Of a stretch of DNA of 64,000 nucleotides, positions 36,512-45,899 are shown in pieces. The DNA comes from Bacillota bacterium. GTDB lineage: Bacteria; Bacillota; Clostridia; Lachnospirales; Lachnospiraceae. The notes under the pieces were generated by a model. That model did no database searches. It was not told the DNA's origin and saw only the letters and a list, made by a program, of their open reading frames with translations. The stretch spans positions 1 to 64,000 of the forward strand of contig JAEXNR010000046.1 in the NCBI GenBank assembly GCA_023439505.1. Reading direction: 5' to 3'. A program made the position numbers and the translations under genes. The stretch's first letter is position 1; every line of letters begins with the position of its first letter.

Positions 36512-38890
36512 TTATTGAAACTCTACGATTGTCACACCGTGGTCCCCTTCTCCAAAACCGCCGACACGGTAGGATTTCACATATTTTGTTTTCTTAAGAT
36601 GCGCATGTACCGCATTTTTTAATGCCCCGGTTCCTCTTCCGTGAATAATGGTTACCTGCGGAAGATGGGCAAGATATGCATCATCAAGATATTTATCTAA
36701 TTCGGGAAGTGCTTCATCAACGGTCTTACCGATTAAATTGATTTCAGGATGTATGGTACTGGATTTACTCATTTTGATTTTGCCTGACTGGGTTCGGGTC
36801 AGTCCGGGTGCCTGAACAGAGTCATCTTCCGTTGGTTCCAGATCCCTTATATTAACCTGGGAGCGCAGGATGCCCATCTGGACATATAAATCACCTTTGG
36901 CATTGGGTAAAGTACTTACTGTCCCCTTTAACCCAAGGCTTACCACAAGAACCGTATCTCCGATTTTTAAATTCTTAAGATTGACTTTTTTCGTTTGTTT
37001 ATTCCGATCCTTTTGGGAGGAACGGTCGCCTGTCTTGATATGCTCCCGGATGGCACTGCGTTCTGATTCCATATCCTTAATATCTCCACCCTCCAGGAGC
37101 CACTTGTTGTATTTGCGGATGCTCTGATCTGCAAAATCTTTGGCTCCCTGCAGGATCAAGGCAGCTTCCTCTCTGGCCTCCTTCAGAATACGTTCCCGGT
37201 TAGAATCAATGGTCTCATTCTTTCTTGCCAGATTCCTCTTTAACTGTTCTATTTCGTTCTTATAAATTGAGATCTGTTCCTGTTCCTTCTCGATGGTAAT
37301 ACGATTTGCTTCCAGATCACTGATCAGATCTTCAAAACTCTTTTCCTGCTTCCCGATCTGTTCCTTCGCAGAGTCAATGATATAATCCGGAAGACCAAGC
37401 TTGGAGGAAATGGCAAAAGCATTGCTCTTTCCCGGAATTCCGATGAGGAGCCGATAAGTGGGACGCAATGTCTCAACATCAAACTCACAGGACGCATTGA
37501 TCACACCATCCGTGGACAGGGCATAGATCTTAAGTTCACTGTAATGCGTGGTAGCCATGGTCCGGATATTCTTCTGATGCAGATGTGAAAGAATGGATAT
37601 GGCCAAAGCAGCACCTTCCGTGGGATCAGTTCCCGCTCCTAACTCGTCAAATAGTACAAGAGACTTCTCATCTGCTTTATCCAGGATGGATACAATGTTG
37701 GTCATATGAGAAGAAAAGGTACTAAGACTTTGCTCGATACTTTGCTCGTCGCCGATATCCGCATACACATCCTCAAAAACGGACAATTCTGAGCCATCAA
37801 AGGCAGGGATATGAAGGCCTGCCTGTCCCATGAGGGTCAGAAGTCCAACGGTTTTTAAGGATACGGTTTTACCGCCGGTATTGGGACCGGTAATAATAAG
37901 CATATGAAAGTCTTGGCCAAGCATAATGTCGATGGGAACCACTTTCCTGGCGTCAATTAAAGGATGACGGCCCTTCTTTATATGAAGAAATCCATTGGAA
38001 TTAAATACCGGCTCTGAGCCCCTCATTTGCTTTGACAGAGCAGCTCTGGCAAAGATGTAATCCAGTTGGATCAGCGTGTTGAAATTATAAGCAAGACTTT
38101 CCTGGTATCCGGCAGCCTGGCAGCTCAGATCGGCAAGGACCTTCTCGATCTCCTCCTGTTCTTTGATGGAGAGTTCCTTCAATTCATTATTCAGCCGGAC
38201 GATTGCAACAGGTTCAATGAACAGAGTGGAGCCGGTAGAGGATTGATCATGGATCATGCCCTGAAACTGACTCTTGAATTCTGCACGCACCGGCAGACAG
38301 TATCTGCCGTTTCGCATGGTAATAATATTCTCCTGAAGCATAGTGCGGGAGGAATTCAGGATGGAAGAGAGCTCACTGTGAATCCGGTCATTGGTAGTGC
38401 GTATGGTACGGCGCACACTCTTAAGGCCCGGACTTGCATCATCTGCGAGTTCTTCTTCTGAAATAATACAGCGCTTAATTTCATTGTTAAAGGGAGTTAA
38501 AGGCTCTAAACCTGCGAAATAAGGTGTCAGGGAATCCTCCGTCTGTGTCTCGTCTTCCTTCCCCGTATATCCGCTGTAAGCCTTTAGACGCAGCGTTGCA
38601 TCCAGATCGGAACTAATGTGGAGAAGTTCAACGATGCTTAAGGAAGCTCCCATTTTAAGACGAAGCAGGGAGGGGCGGATATCATGGATACCGCTAAAGG
38701 AGACACTTCCCTTTCTTAATATTCTGGACAATCCGTCAGAAGTCTCCCTTAAAAGTTGTTTGATGGTATCCAGATCTGATTGGGGAAGAACCTTTTTACA
38801 CAACTCCTTCCCGCCGCTTGTACCGGCATGGCTGCATAATATATCTATAATTTTATTGAATTCCAATGTTTTTAGTGCTTTTTCGTTCAC
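36512..38890 (-). CDS. mutS2: MutS2 / RqcU (ribosome-collision and recombination-control ATPase)
   Basis: The 792-residue protein has the MutS core and ABC ATPase but no mismatch-recognition domain. Walker A is GPNTGGKT near residue 335, Walker B FDELGAGTDPTEGAAL and the His motif MATTHYSELK. A coiled coil (about 510-610) and a C-terminal Smr domain follow (NLIGKTVDEALPELDKYL, TIIHGRGTGALKNAVHAHL). In B. subtilis MutS2 splits collided ribosomes (RqcU), feeding the pathway that uses RqcP, whose gene is at 14896. It also has reported anti-recombination roles. Confidence 0.95.
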   Translation of the reverse strand: MNEKALKTLEFNKIIDILCSHAGTSGGKELCKKVLPQSDLDTIKQLLRETSDGLSRILRKGSVSFSGIHDIRPSLLRLKMGASLSIVELLHISSDLDATLRLKAYSGYTGKEDETQTEDSLTPYFAGLEPLTPFNNEIKRCIISEEELADDASPGLKSVRRTIRTTNDRIHSELSSILNSSRTMLQENIITMRNGRYCLPVRAEFKSQFQGMIHDQSSTGSTLFIEPVAIVRLNNELKELSIKEQEEIEKVLADLSCQAAGYQESLAYNFNTLIQLDYIFARAALSKQMRGSEPVFNSNGFLHIKKGRHPLIDARKVVPIDIMLGQDFHMLIITGPNTGGKTVSLKTVGLLTLMGQAGLHIPAFDGSELSVFEDVYADIGDEQSIEQSLSTFSSHMTNIVSILDKADEKSLVLFDELGAGTDPTEGAALAISILSHLHQKNIRTMATTHYSELKIYALSTDGVINASCEFDVETLRPTYRLLIGIPGKSNAFAISSKLGLPDYIIDSAKEQIGKQEKSFEDLISDLEANRITIEKEQEQISIYKNEIEQLKRNLARKNETIDSNRERILKEAREEAALILQGAKDFADQSIRKYNKWLLEGGDIKDMESERSAIREHIKTGDRSSQKDRNKQTKKVNLKNLKIGDTVLVVSLGLKGTVSTLPNAKGDLYVQMGILRSQVNIRDLEPTEDDSVQAPGLTRTQSGKIKMSKSSTIHPEINLIGKTVDEALPELDKYLDDAYLAHLPQVTIIHGRGTGALKNAVHAHLKKTKYVKSYRVGGFGEGDHGVTIVEFQ

Positions 38891-39253
38891 GAACGATACC
38901 TGGCCTTTCCGAGATATCCCGGTATTCTGTATGTCATAAAATGCCGGAAGGATTTAATGTTATATTTAAAATTTTGTTTTTAACTTGGTCAAGCATATGT
39001 TATAATGCATTTTAACACATTATTTTTTTATACTTTGGGATACTGTATCTATTTTACCTTAAATTGTATGAAATTAAAACACCTAAATCAAAAAATCACA
39101 CAGAAATATAAGGCATTTTCAGCATAAAACGGGCACTTTTGTTTACAAAATATTCATAAAAAATTCATATGTAGATGATAAAATAGGACTTATGTATCAC
39201 AAATGGTTATGGACTCAGGACGAGAAAATTTTGCTTCTGTAAGGAGAAATAAA
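38891..39253. other. Divergent intergenic region, mutS2 / HtrA-like gene
   Basis: About 360 AT-rich bases without a gene. An extended -10 (TGTTATAAT, 38998-39006) lies on the plus strand but has only a poor -35 and is some 250 bases before the HtrA-like start. I see no clear structured RNA. Confidence 0.4.
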
Positions 39254-40591
39254 ATGTCTGAAGATAATCAACAAGAGAAAGATTTTAAATTCATACAAGA
39301 GCAAGTAATCGAAAAGAAACATAAAAGAGCAAAGAAAAGGATTGGTTCTTTCTGTATTACAGTTCTCATGGCAATTTTATTTGGATTAACAGCTGCATTT
39401 ACCTTTGCTTACGCAGAGCCGGGGTTCTTTAAATTCTTACATAAAGAAAAAGAAGATAACAGAACACCTGTGATTTTTCCTACTGTGATTCCGGACGAGC
39501 CGGGACCTAATGTGGATCCGGAGGATGGGAAGAACACAAAACCTGAGCCGGAGGTAACTTCCGGTGAAGAACCGGATGAACCGGCAAATCCGGTTATCGT
39601 TCAGAAATTGGATGCGGATATCAATGATTATATCAGTATCTTTAATAATATTAAGAAGGTGTCAGCAGAAGCGGAGAAGTCCATACTGACCGTGTCCAGC
39701 ATTATTCAGGGGAAGGACCTGTTTGGTAATCCTGTGGATAAGAAAATGGAGACTTCCGGGATTATCATAGCAGACAACAATGAGGACTTGTTAATTCTGG
39801 TCAGCTATGACAGAGTAAAGAATGCGAACAGTATATGGATTGAAGCCGGTGCCAATCAGTTAATTGAGGCAAGGCTGCATGACTATGATAGTGATATTAA
39901 TCTTGCGGTGCTGGCTGTAAAACTCGGAAGTATCCCAACTTATATCAGAGACAATTATAGTGTGTGGAATCTGGGGGGCAGTTATTCCATTATGGTTGGC
40001 AGCCCGGTGATTGCCATCGGAAGTCCCAACGGATATCCCAATTCTATGGATATAGGAATTATTACAAGTAAGGGAAGTACAATCAGTATTACGGACAATA
40101 GCCTTGATCTGTTTAATACCAGTTTGAATGATAACAGCAACGGAGACGGAGTAATTGTAAACCTGCAAGGTAAAATTATCGGAGTGATCACCCGGAATCT
40201 AAAGGATAACAAGAATAAGAATATCAATACGGTAATCGGAATTACAAAACTTCAATCCGTTATCGAGAAAATGGCGAATCAAAATCCAAGATTGTTATTT
40301 GGTGTTAAGGCAGAGGATATGACGGAAGGAGCCAGGAAAGAACATAAGGTGGACACAGGGATTTATGTAAATGAAGTCCTGACAAATTCTCCTGCGTTCT
40401 CGGCAGGAATTAAAAGCGGAGATATTATATTACAGCTGGACGACCAGCAGATTGTCAATGTCAGTGATTTTAATAAAGTGATATCAAGCGGTGAGAAGGA
40501 TCAGAAAATAGATGTTTTACTGCAAAGAGCCACATCCTCCGGTGAGAAAGAGATTACAGTGACCGTAACACTGGCAGCAAAAGAGCAATAA
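39254..40591 (+). CDS. HtrA-like membrane protein with PDZ domain, catalytic triad lost
   Basis: A 445-residue protein. It has a cytoplasmic basic tail, one membrane helix (about 31-53), a Pro/Glu-rich linker, a trypsin-like domain (about 135-320) and a PDZ domain (about 345-440). The order matches S1C/HtrA envelope proteases. At the three catalytic positions, however, ILVSYDRV replaces LTNYHVV (His to D186), DINLAVL replaces SDIALI (Asp to N216), and SNGDGVIVN replaces GNSGGALVN (Ser to G297). It is therefore predicted to be a non-proteolytic pseudoenzyme, perhaps a chaperone or scaffold. The start at 39254 has AAGGAGA; a longer frame begins at 39203. Confidence 0.85.
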   Translation: MSEDNQQEKDFKFIQEQVIEKKHKRAKKRIGSFCITVLMAILFGLTAAFTFAYAEPGFFKFLHKEKEDNRTPVIFPTVIPDEPGPNVDPEDGKNTKPEPEVTSGEEPDEPANPVIVQKLDADINDYISIFNNIKKVSAEAEKSILTVSSIIQGKDLFGNPVDKKMETSGIIIADNNEDLLILVSYDRVKNANSIWIEAGANQLIEARLHDYDSDINLAVLAVKLGSIPTYIRDNYSVWNLGGSYSIMVGSPVIAIGSPNGYPNSMDIGIITSKGSTISITDNSLDLFNTSLNDNSNGDGVIVNLQGKIIGVITRNLKDNKNKNINTVIGITKLQSVIEKMANQNPRLLFGVKAEDMTEGARKEHKVDTGIYVNEVLTNSPAFSAGIKSGDIILQLDDQQIVNVSDFNKVISSGEKDQKIDVLLQRATSSGEKEITVTVTLAAKEQ

Positions 40592-40602
40592 GGGATAAAG
40601 AT

Positions 40603-40658
40603 AAGGACTGTTTGGGATTATTTCATCTAACTGGAATGCCTGGACAGTCTTTTTTTTA
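40603..40658 (+). terminator. Terminator after the HtrA-like gene
   Basis: A 9-bp stem aaggactgt / acagtcttt (one G-U pair) around a 32-base loop, followed by a run of T. The large loop lowers certainty. Confidence 0.6.
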
Positions 40659-40686
40659 TGCCATTTTTATAGAAATCAATGGGTTT

Positions 40687-40715
40687 CATTATTATATGGG
40701 GAGTGAACAGAAACC
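40687..40715 (+). repeat. Interspersed short repeat, copy 2
   Basis: cattattatatggggagtga followed by acagaaacc matches 25177-25204 closely. It lies in the gap between the HtrA-like gene and the YhaM-like gene. Confidence 0.5.
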
Positions 40716-40921
40716 CTGGAAAGTATACTTTTTAAAAATGAATGATTTACTTCTTTATATATCCGGAAGTGTAGGGTATAATACTAAAGTATGTAAGATG
40801 GTTGTACAGTAATCATTCAGATAGGGTCGAACAAGAGATTTTGAAGAATATCTTATTAAGATATAGGTTTTTCAATTAGATCACAGTTAGAGGCTTGGAG
40901 AAAAAGAAAGGGTAAGAAAAC

Positions 40922-41875
40922 ATGAAATTTATTCAGGAGTTAAGAGAAGGCGAGTTACTTAAAAATGAAATATATCTGTGTAAATCAAAGCAGATTTGTA
41001 CCGGTAAAAACGGAAAAAATTATGTGTCTTTGATTTTACAGGACAAGACCGGTACCATTGATGCAAAGATATGGGAGTTTAGCAATGAAATTGAGCAATA
41101 TGAAGCGATGGATTTCGTACATATTGATGCCAGGGTAAACAGCTACCAGGATGCACTTCAGCTGAATGTGAGCAGAATATATAAGGGCAGGGAAGGGGAA
41201 TACAATCCTACTGATTATTTTCCTGTATCAACGAAGGACATCGAGAAGATGTACACGGAGATCAAGGGTTATGTCAATGCCTTGACAGAGCCTAATCTAA
41301 AGGCTTTGGCTGAGTGCTTTTTCCTACAGGACAGTGAGTTCATTAAGAAGTTTAAAAATCACTCCGCAGCCAAAAGTGTACATCACAGCTTTATGGGAGG
41401 TTTGCTGGAACATACCCTGGGTGTGGTAAAGCTTTGTCATTATTATGCCGGAGCATACCCGACGCTTCATAAAGACCTGCTAATTACAGCAGCACTCTTC
41501 CATGATATTGGGAAAATGGATGAGATCTCTGTCTTTCCGGAAAATGATTATACGGATGATGGTCAGCTCCTGGGGCATATCTTTATCGGAGCTAATCTGG
41601 TAAGTGCCCAGATTAAAGCAATGCCAAAATTCCCGCAAAAACTGGCCAACGAATTGATCCATTGTATCCTGGCACATCACGGAGAATTGGAATATGGATC
41701 TCCGAAAAAGCCGGCCACCATAGAGGCTATGGCACTTCATCTGGCGGATAATACCGATGCCAAGCTGCAGACCATTACGGAGCTTCTTGGTACAGGGGAT
41801 CCCAAGGTGGAATGGATGGGTTATCAAAGACTGTTTGAATCCAATATTAAGCGAAGCACGAAGGGAAAAGAATAG
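40922..41875 (+). CDS. YhaM-family 3'-5' exoribonuclease (OB fold + HD domain)
   Basis: A 317-residue protein with an N-terminal OB fold (KNYVSLILQDKTGTIDAKIW, residues about 25-95). A C-terminal HD metal-dependent phosphohydrolase domain shows SVHHSFMGGLLEHTLGVVKL, AALFHDIGKMDE and HCILAHHGELE. This is the YhaM architecture; the B. subtilis enzyme trims RNA and single-stranded DNA from the 3' end. The length (B. subtilis 314) matches. It is separated from rlmD by 12 bases, so the two are likely co-transcribed. Confidence 0.9.
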   Translation: MKFIQELREGELLKNEIYLCKSKQICTGKNGKNYVSLILQDKTGTIDAKIWEFSNEIEQYEAMDFVHIDARVNSYQDALQLNVSRIYKGREGEYNPTDYFPVSTKDIEKMYTEIKGYVNALTEPNLKALAECFFLQDSEFIKKFKNHSAAKSVHHSFMGGLLEHTLGVVKLCHYYAGAYPTLHKDLLITAALFHDIGKMDEISVFPENDYTDDGQLLGHIFIGANLVSAQIKAMPKFPQKLANELIHCILAHHGELEYGSPKKPATIEAMALHLADNTDAKLQTITELLGTGDPKVEWMGYQRLFESNIKRSTKGKE

Positions 41876-41887
41876 AGTATTCATGGT

Positions 41888-43279
41888 ATGCAGGTGATGA
41901 TAAAGAAGAATGATCAGTTGATTATAACAATTGAAGATATCGGTTCGGATGGAGAAGGAATCGGCAAATATGAAGGCTATACTCTGTTTGTAAAGGATAC
42001 TGTCGTAGGAGACCGGGTAAAGGTTAAGGTTATGAAAACGGGGAAGTCCTATGGATATGCCAGAACAGAAGAATTAATAGAACCCTCACAGCATCGGGTA
42101 ACGCCACTGTGTCCGATTGCTTCCCAGTGCGGGGGCTGTCAGATTCAGCATATGGATTACAGGAAACAGCTGGAATATAAGGAGAACAAGGTTAAAAACT
42201 GCCTGAAACGCATCGGCGGCTTCCAGGATTTTGTTATGGAGCCAATCTGTGGGATGCAAGAGCCTTATTATTACCGCAACAAGTCTCAATTTCCTGTGGG
42301 AAGGAAAAAGGACGGGAGCATTGCCATCGGTTTCTATGCCGGACGTACCCATTCCATTATTGATACAGAACACTGTTATATCGGAGCCAAGGTAAATGAC
42401 GATATCATCAGGTTTCTCCGGGAATTTATCACTAAGAATAAGATTGAGCCTTATGAGGAGGAAAACCATAAGGGGTTAATTCGTCATATCCTGATCAGAG
42501 TAGGGTACAGTACGGGAGAAGTGATGGTTTGTCTTGTGCTGAATGGAAGAAAAATTCCTCAGCAAAAAGAACTGATCCGGGGGCTGCAGCATATTCAGGG
42601 AATGAAAAGCATCTGCATCAATGTAAATACTTCCAAAACCAATGTTATTCTGGGGGAAGGGATTATCCCGATATGGGGAGAGCCTTATATTACCGATACC
42701 ATTGGTGATGTGAGATACAGAATATCACCCTTATCCTTTTATCAGGTTAATCCGGTTCAGACAAGGAAATTATATGATATTGTATTAGAATACGCCGATT
42801 TGCAGGGAGATGAAGTTGTCTGGGACTTATACTGCGGTATCGGTACCATCTCACTGTATCTTGCAGGGAAGGCGAAGGAAGTATATGGGGTGGAGATTAT
42901 TCCCCAGGCAATTGAAGATGCTAAAACCAACGCCGGATTAAACGGGATTACGAATGCCAGATTTTTTGTCGGGGCAGCAGAAGAGGTGCTGCCGGACCAG
43001 TACGAGAAAAATAAAGTACGTGCTGATGTTATTATCGTGGACCCACCCAGAAAGGGCTGTGACCAGACCCTCCTTGATACAATTCTATTGATGAAGCCCA
43101 AAAAGGTGGTGTATGTTTCCTGCGATCCTGCCACCCTTGCCAGGGACTTAAAGTATCTGTGTGAGAGGGAATATGAATTGGTTAAGGTCAGAGCGGTGGA
43201 CCAGTTTGCACATAGTGTACATGTTGAGACGTGCGTTTTATTAACTCGAAAAAGTAGAGTGGATGTTCACGAAGAATAA
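41888..43279 (+). CDS. rlmD: 23S rRNA (uracil-5-)methyltransferase, RlmD/RlmCD family
   Basis: A 463-residue TrmA/RumA-family enzyme that makes m5U in 23S rRNA. It has a TRAM domain (residues 1-65), an Fe-S cysteine cluster CPIASQCGGCQIQH (about 75-90), a SAM site (DLYCGIGTISLYLAG), DPPRKGCD and the nucleophile VSCDPATLARD. The last six codons and the TAA (43264-43279) coincide with the putative left end of a Tn7-like element, so its original C-terminus has probably been replaced. The catalytic parts are intact. Confidence 0.93.
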   Translation: MQVMIKKNDQLIITIEDIGSDGEGIGKYEGYTLFVKDTVVGDRVKVKVMKTGKSYGYARTEELIEPSQHRVTPLCPIASQCGGCQIQHMDYRKQLEYKENKVKNCLKRIGGFQDFVMEPICGMQEPYYYRNKSQFPVGRKKDGSIAIGFYAGRTHSIIDTEHCYIGAKVNDDIIRFLREFITKNKIEPYEEENHKGLIRHILIRVGYSTGEVMVCLVLNGRKIPQQKELIRGLQHIQGMKSICINVNTSKTNVILGEGIIPIWGEPYITDTIGDVRYRISPLSFYQVNPVQTRKLYDIVLEYADLQGDEVVWDLYCGIGTISLYLAGKAKEVYGVEIIPQAIEDAKTNAGLNGITNARFFVGAAEEVLPDQYEKNKVRADVIIVDPPRKGCDQTLLDTILLMKPKKVVYVSCDPATLARDLKYLCEREYELVKVRAVDQFAHSVHVETCVLLTRKSRVDVHEE

Positions 43280-43350
43280 AGTTGGTATATGAATAAAATA
43301 GTTGGTGCGTAAGTAAAAAAGGTGGTACGTAAATAAAAAAGTCAGTACAT
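43264..43350 (+). repeat. Left (R-like) transposon end with four contiguous 20-bp sites
   Basis: After TGTTC at 43264, sites start at 43281 (gttggtat), 43301 (gttggtgc), 43321 (ggtggtac) and 43341 (gtcagtac), exactly 20 bases apart. The second unit reads gttggtgcgtaagtaaaaaa. The AATAAAGT and AAAATAGTTGG spellings resemble TnsB-binding sites of Tn7. Confidence 0.75.
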
Positions 43351-43612
43351 TGTGCAATTGTATAAATATACGCTTAAAAAGTAGAATATACATCGACTAT
43401 CAGATGAATATTCTTCTTTTTATACGTCTTATTCTAATAATTTATTTATGTAATTATAATTGTGATGATGGTATTCGTATGCAATTTTAAGCATTACGCA
43501 AAACCAATGGTAGAGTTAATTTGATTATTGCAATAATCAAGGTAAAAGGCTCCAGAGCATATCATGAGCAATGAGATTCATATATTGGAGTTGCTTATCA
43601 CTTACCGCAATT

Positions 43613-43652
43613 AAAATAACTATCCTTGCATTTTGAAGGATAGTTATTTTTT
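43613..43652. terminator. Intrinsic terminator at the left edge of the island
   Basis: A perfect 15-bp stem aaaataactatcctt / aaggatagttatttt with an 8-base loop and trailing T. It may insulate the cargo from rlmD transcription. The rest of 43351-43839 shows no gene. Confidence 0.85.
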
Positions 43653-43839
43653 CGATAAAAACAAGTGAGTAATATTATTATTTTATTTATGATTTGAAAT
43701 CCTCAAAAATGTATGTTCTTATAAAGGATTATCCTGTTGAATTAGGCATTTGTTATTAACTCTTTTCAGATGGCAAAAGAAGGAATAATGTGGTAAAATA
43801 TACATGTTGATAATAAATAACGGTACATAGAGGTGAAGC

Positions 43840-45471
43840 ATGGATTTTGAAATTGAATTTAAGTTTATTGATATAAAAGATATAAATAAAATTCAGAGAA
43901 TTGAGAAAGTGGAAGATAGCACTTTCGGGGCTGCCCAAATGGTGGAATGCAAGCATGATATAACTGATGAATATTGTAAGGATATAATGAACTGTGTTAT
44001 GCCATTATTGGATTCGGGGTGCGCATCGAAATACATAGGTTGTACAGATAGAATCGGACATTATGAATTTGAAGTATCAAATACTGATGTTAAATATGCA
44101 GCGATATTTCAGCAGGACACATATGAGTGGAATATGCAACTAACAGTTGGTATTGGATATAAAACTGATAAGAGTGAACTTCCAGATGGGTACGATAATT
44201 TTCTGGAAAAGTTAAAACTTTGCATCAAAAATAGTATGATACGAGATTGGTATAAATGTATTTGGATAAGTGATAGTCAGTCCTTAGCTTTGGCAAAAGA
44301 AGTGTACTCGGAAATATATATAGCAGAAAACGAACTTCGTGCATTTATAAGCAAGGTAATGATTGAAAATTTTGGGGCTGAATGGTATGACAAACCTGAA
44401 TTTTCTAAATTAAGTGCAAGCATTGAGCAGAACACTAAAAATGTGAAGCGGAACGTTCCGAGTTTTGCTAATATTGATGTTAATCTTTATACAATAACGC
44501 TAGAAGGATTAATGGATACTGTGACAGCAGATATTTATACAGATTCGATGCTAGATAGCCCAGAAATCCAAAAAGCAATTAAAAGTAAAATATTTGCGAC
44601 AACACAATTAGATAAGATGCAATCTGTATTGGATTATCTGAGAAGTAGGTATATTAAAAAATATAACGTTTGGAAGAAGTTTTTTCAGCCATTTATTAGT
44701 GATTCAGAAAAATGGCAAGATGCATTGACTATTTTTGTAGCGAACAGAAATCATGTTGCTCATAACAAGTTGCTTGATTTCTCTGCAAAAGAGAAAATGA
44801 TACATGATACTGCAGAATTTAGAGGTTATATCAAAGAGGCGGTTAGAAAGTTTGATAGTGAAAATCGTTCCGAAGAGGTGGAAGAAACTTTACAGGCTAT
44901 TGAAGATCAGAGAGAGTATGAACGGGAGGCACAATTAGAAATAATCGAATCTGAAGCTGGAATAGAGATACGGGATAAAAAGAAAATTTTAGAATTATTG
45001 CAGGAGACGGTTAGAGATATTTACACAGATATTTGTAGTAAATTGTATTTTGATGAATGGTTGGATATTAACGAGATAAGTACTTTACAAAACGATACAG
45101 ATGAACAATTGTTGTTTACAATAAATCATGAAACGAGTGCAATTTTAAAGATTTACGGACTTGTCGATATTGATGATTCAGAAGGGGCTACAAGTTCATT
45201 GAGAATAAGTGTAGTTGGTGATAATGAAGATATCGCTGTGGAAAGTGTTGAGTATGTTAACGGAAAAGCGGAATACAATTTTGAGCAGACCAGTTATATG
45301 CCTGTAGTAAAAGATTCATTTGATGATGGCAATAAGGAAGTAGTAAAAGAAATAATAGATAATTTTTTACGAAGGATAATGGAAGCTTACCAAACAAATA
45401 ACTATAATCAAGAAAAAATGGCAGAGGAAGATTGGCTAGCAGATGTTGCAGATGCGTTGGAAGAAAGGTGA
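43840..45471 (+). CDS. HEPN-domain protein of unknown function, probable defence factor
   Basis: A 543-residue protein with no membrane segment. A central helical region (about 150-330) contains RNHVAH (R303-H308), the RxxxxH active-site pattern of HEPN ribonucleases. It is followed by a charged, coiled segment (ENRSEEVEETLQAIEDQREY) and a C-terminal alpha/beta domain I do not recognise. HEPN proteins often cut RNA in toxin-antitoxin and abortive-infection systems. It starts with an AGAGGTG site and ends six bases before the nuclease gene at 45478, so the two form an operon. The family name is uncertain. Confidence 0.65.
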   Translation: MDFEIEFKFIDIKDINKIQRIEKVEDSTFGAAQMVECKHDITDEYCKDIMNCVMPLLDSGCASKYIGCTDRIGHYEFEVSNTDVKYAAIFQQDTYEWNMQLTVGIGYKTDKSELPDGYDNFLEKLKLCIKNSMIRDWYKCIWISDSQSLALAKEVYSEIYIAENELRAFISKVMIENFGAEWYDKPEFSKLSASIEQNTKNVKRNVPSFANIDVNLYTITLEGLMDTVTADIYTDSMLDSPEIQKAIKSKIFATTQLDKMQSVLDYLRSRYIKKYNVWKKFFQPFISDSEKWQDALTIFVANRNHVAHNKLLDFSAKEKMIHDTAEFRGYIKEAVRKFDSENRSEEVEETLQAIEDQREYEREAQLEIIESEAGIEIRDKKKILELLQETVRDIYTDICSKLYFDEWLDINEISTLQNDTDEQLLFTINHETSAILKIYGLVDIDDSEGATSSLRISVVGDNEDIAVESVEYVNGKAEYNFEQTSYMPVVKDSFDDGNKEVVKEIIDNFLRRIMEAYQTNNYNQEKMAEEDWLADVADALEER

Positions 45472-45899
45472 ATTAGTATGGGTAATACATTTCCTAAAGA
45501 TATAATGGATTGCATGAAAGGTTGCATTTTATCTATATTTTGGCCGAAGAAAGACATTGTTGATTTTATGGGGAAAGTTGGATGCACGTCCAGAGAATTG
45601 ATAGCAGAAAGTGAATATAAAGAATTGCACAGAGCCGAGATAATAGATAGAATTTTTGCTAATCTGGAAAAAAGAAGTGATTCGGGTATAGGACAGTTTC
45701 GATGTATGTTGAAGGAATTAACTGAATGGGATTATTTCAATTCGTATTATTTTGAAAAAATAAATAAATTGGATGAGAGTGTAGCTAAAAGAAATATTGC
45801 TCATTTGAAACAACTTCAAGAGATTAGGGATCATAAAATAAAGCAGGAAAGGCTGCGACAAGAAGAACAGGAAAGAAAGAAAAAAAATATAAACCTTAG

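Noticed and set aside
40612..40812. 66-residue frame after the HtrA-like gene
   Set aside because: It reads through the terminator hairpin and has no family features.
43278..43350. CRISPR-like array
   Set aside because: The 20-bp units are directly contiguous with no spacers and match inverted sites at 61.8-62.0 kb, so transposon-end sites explain them better.
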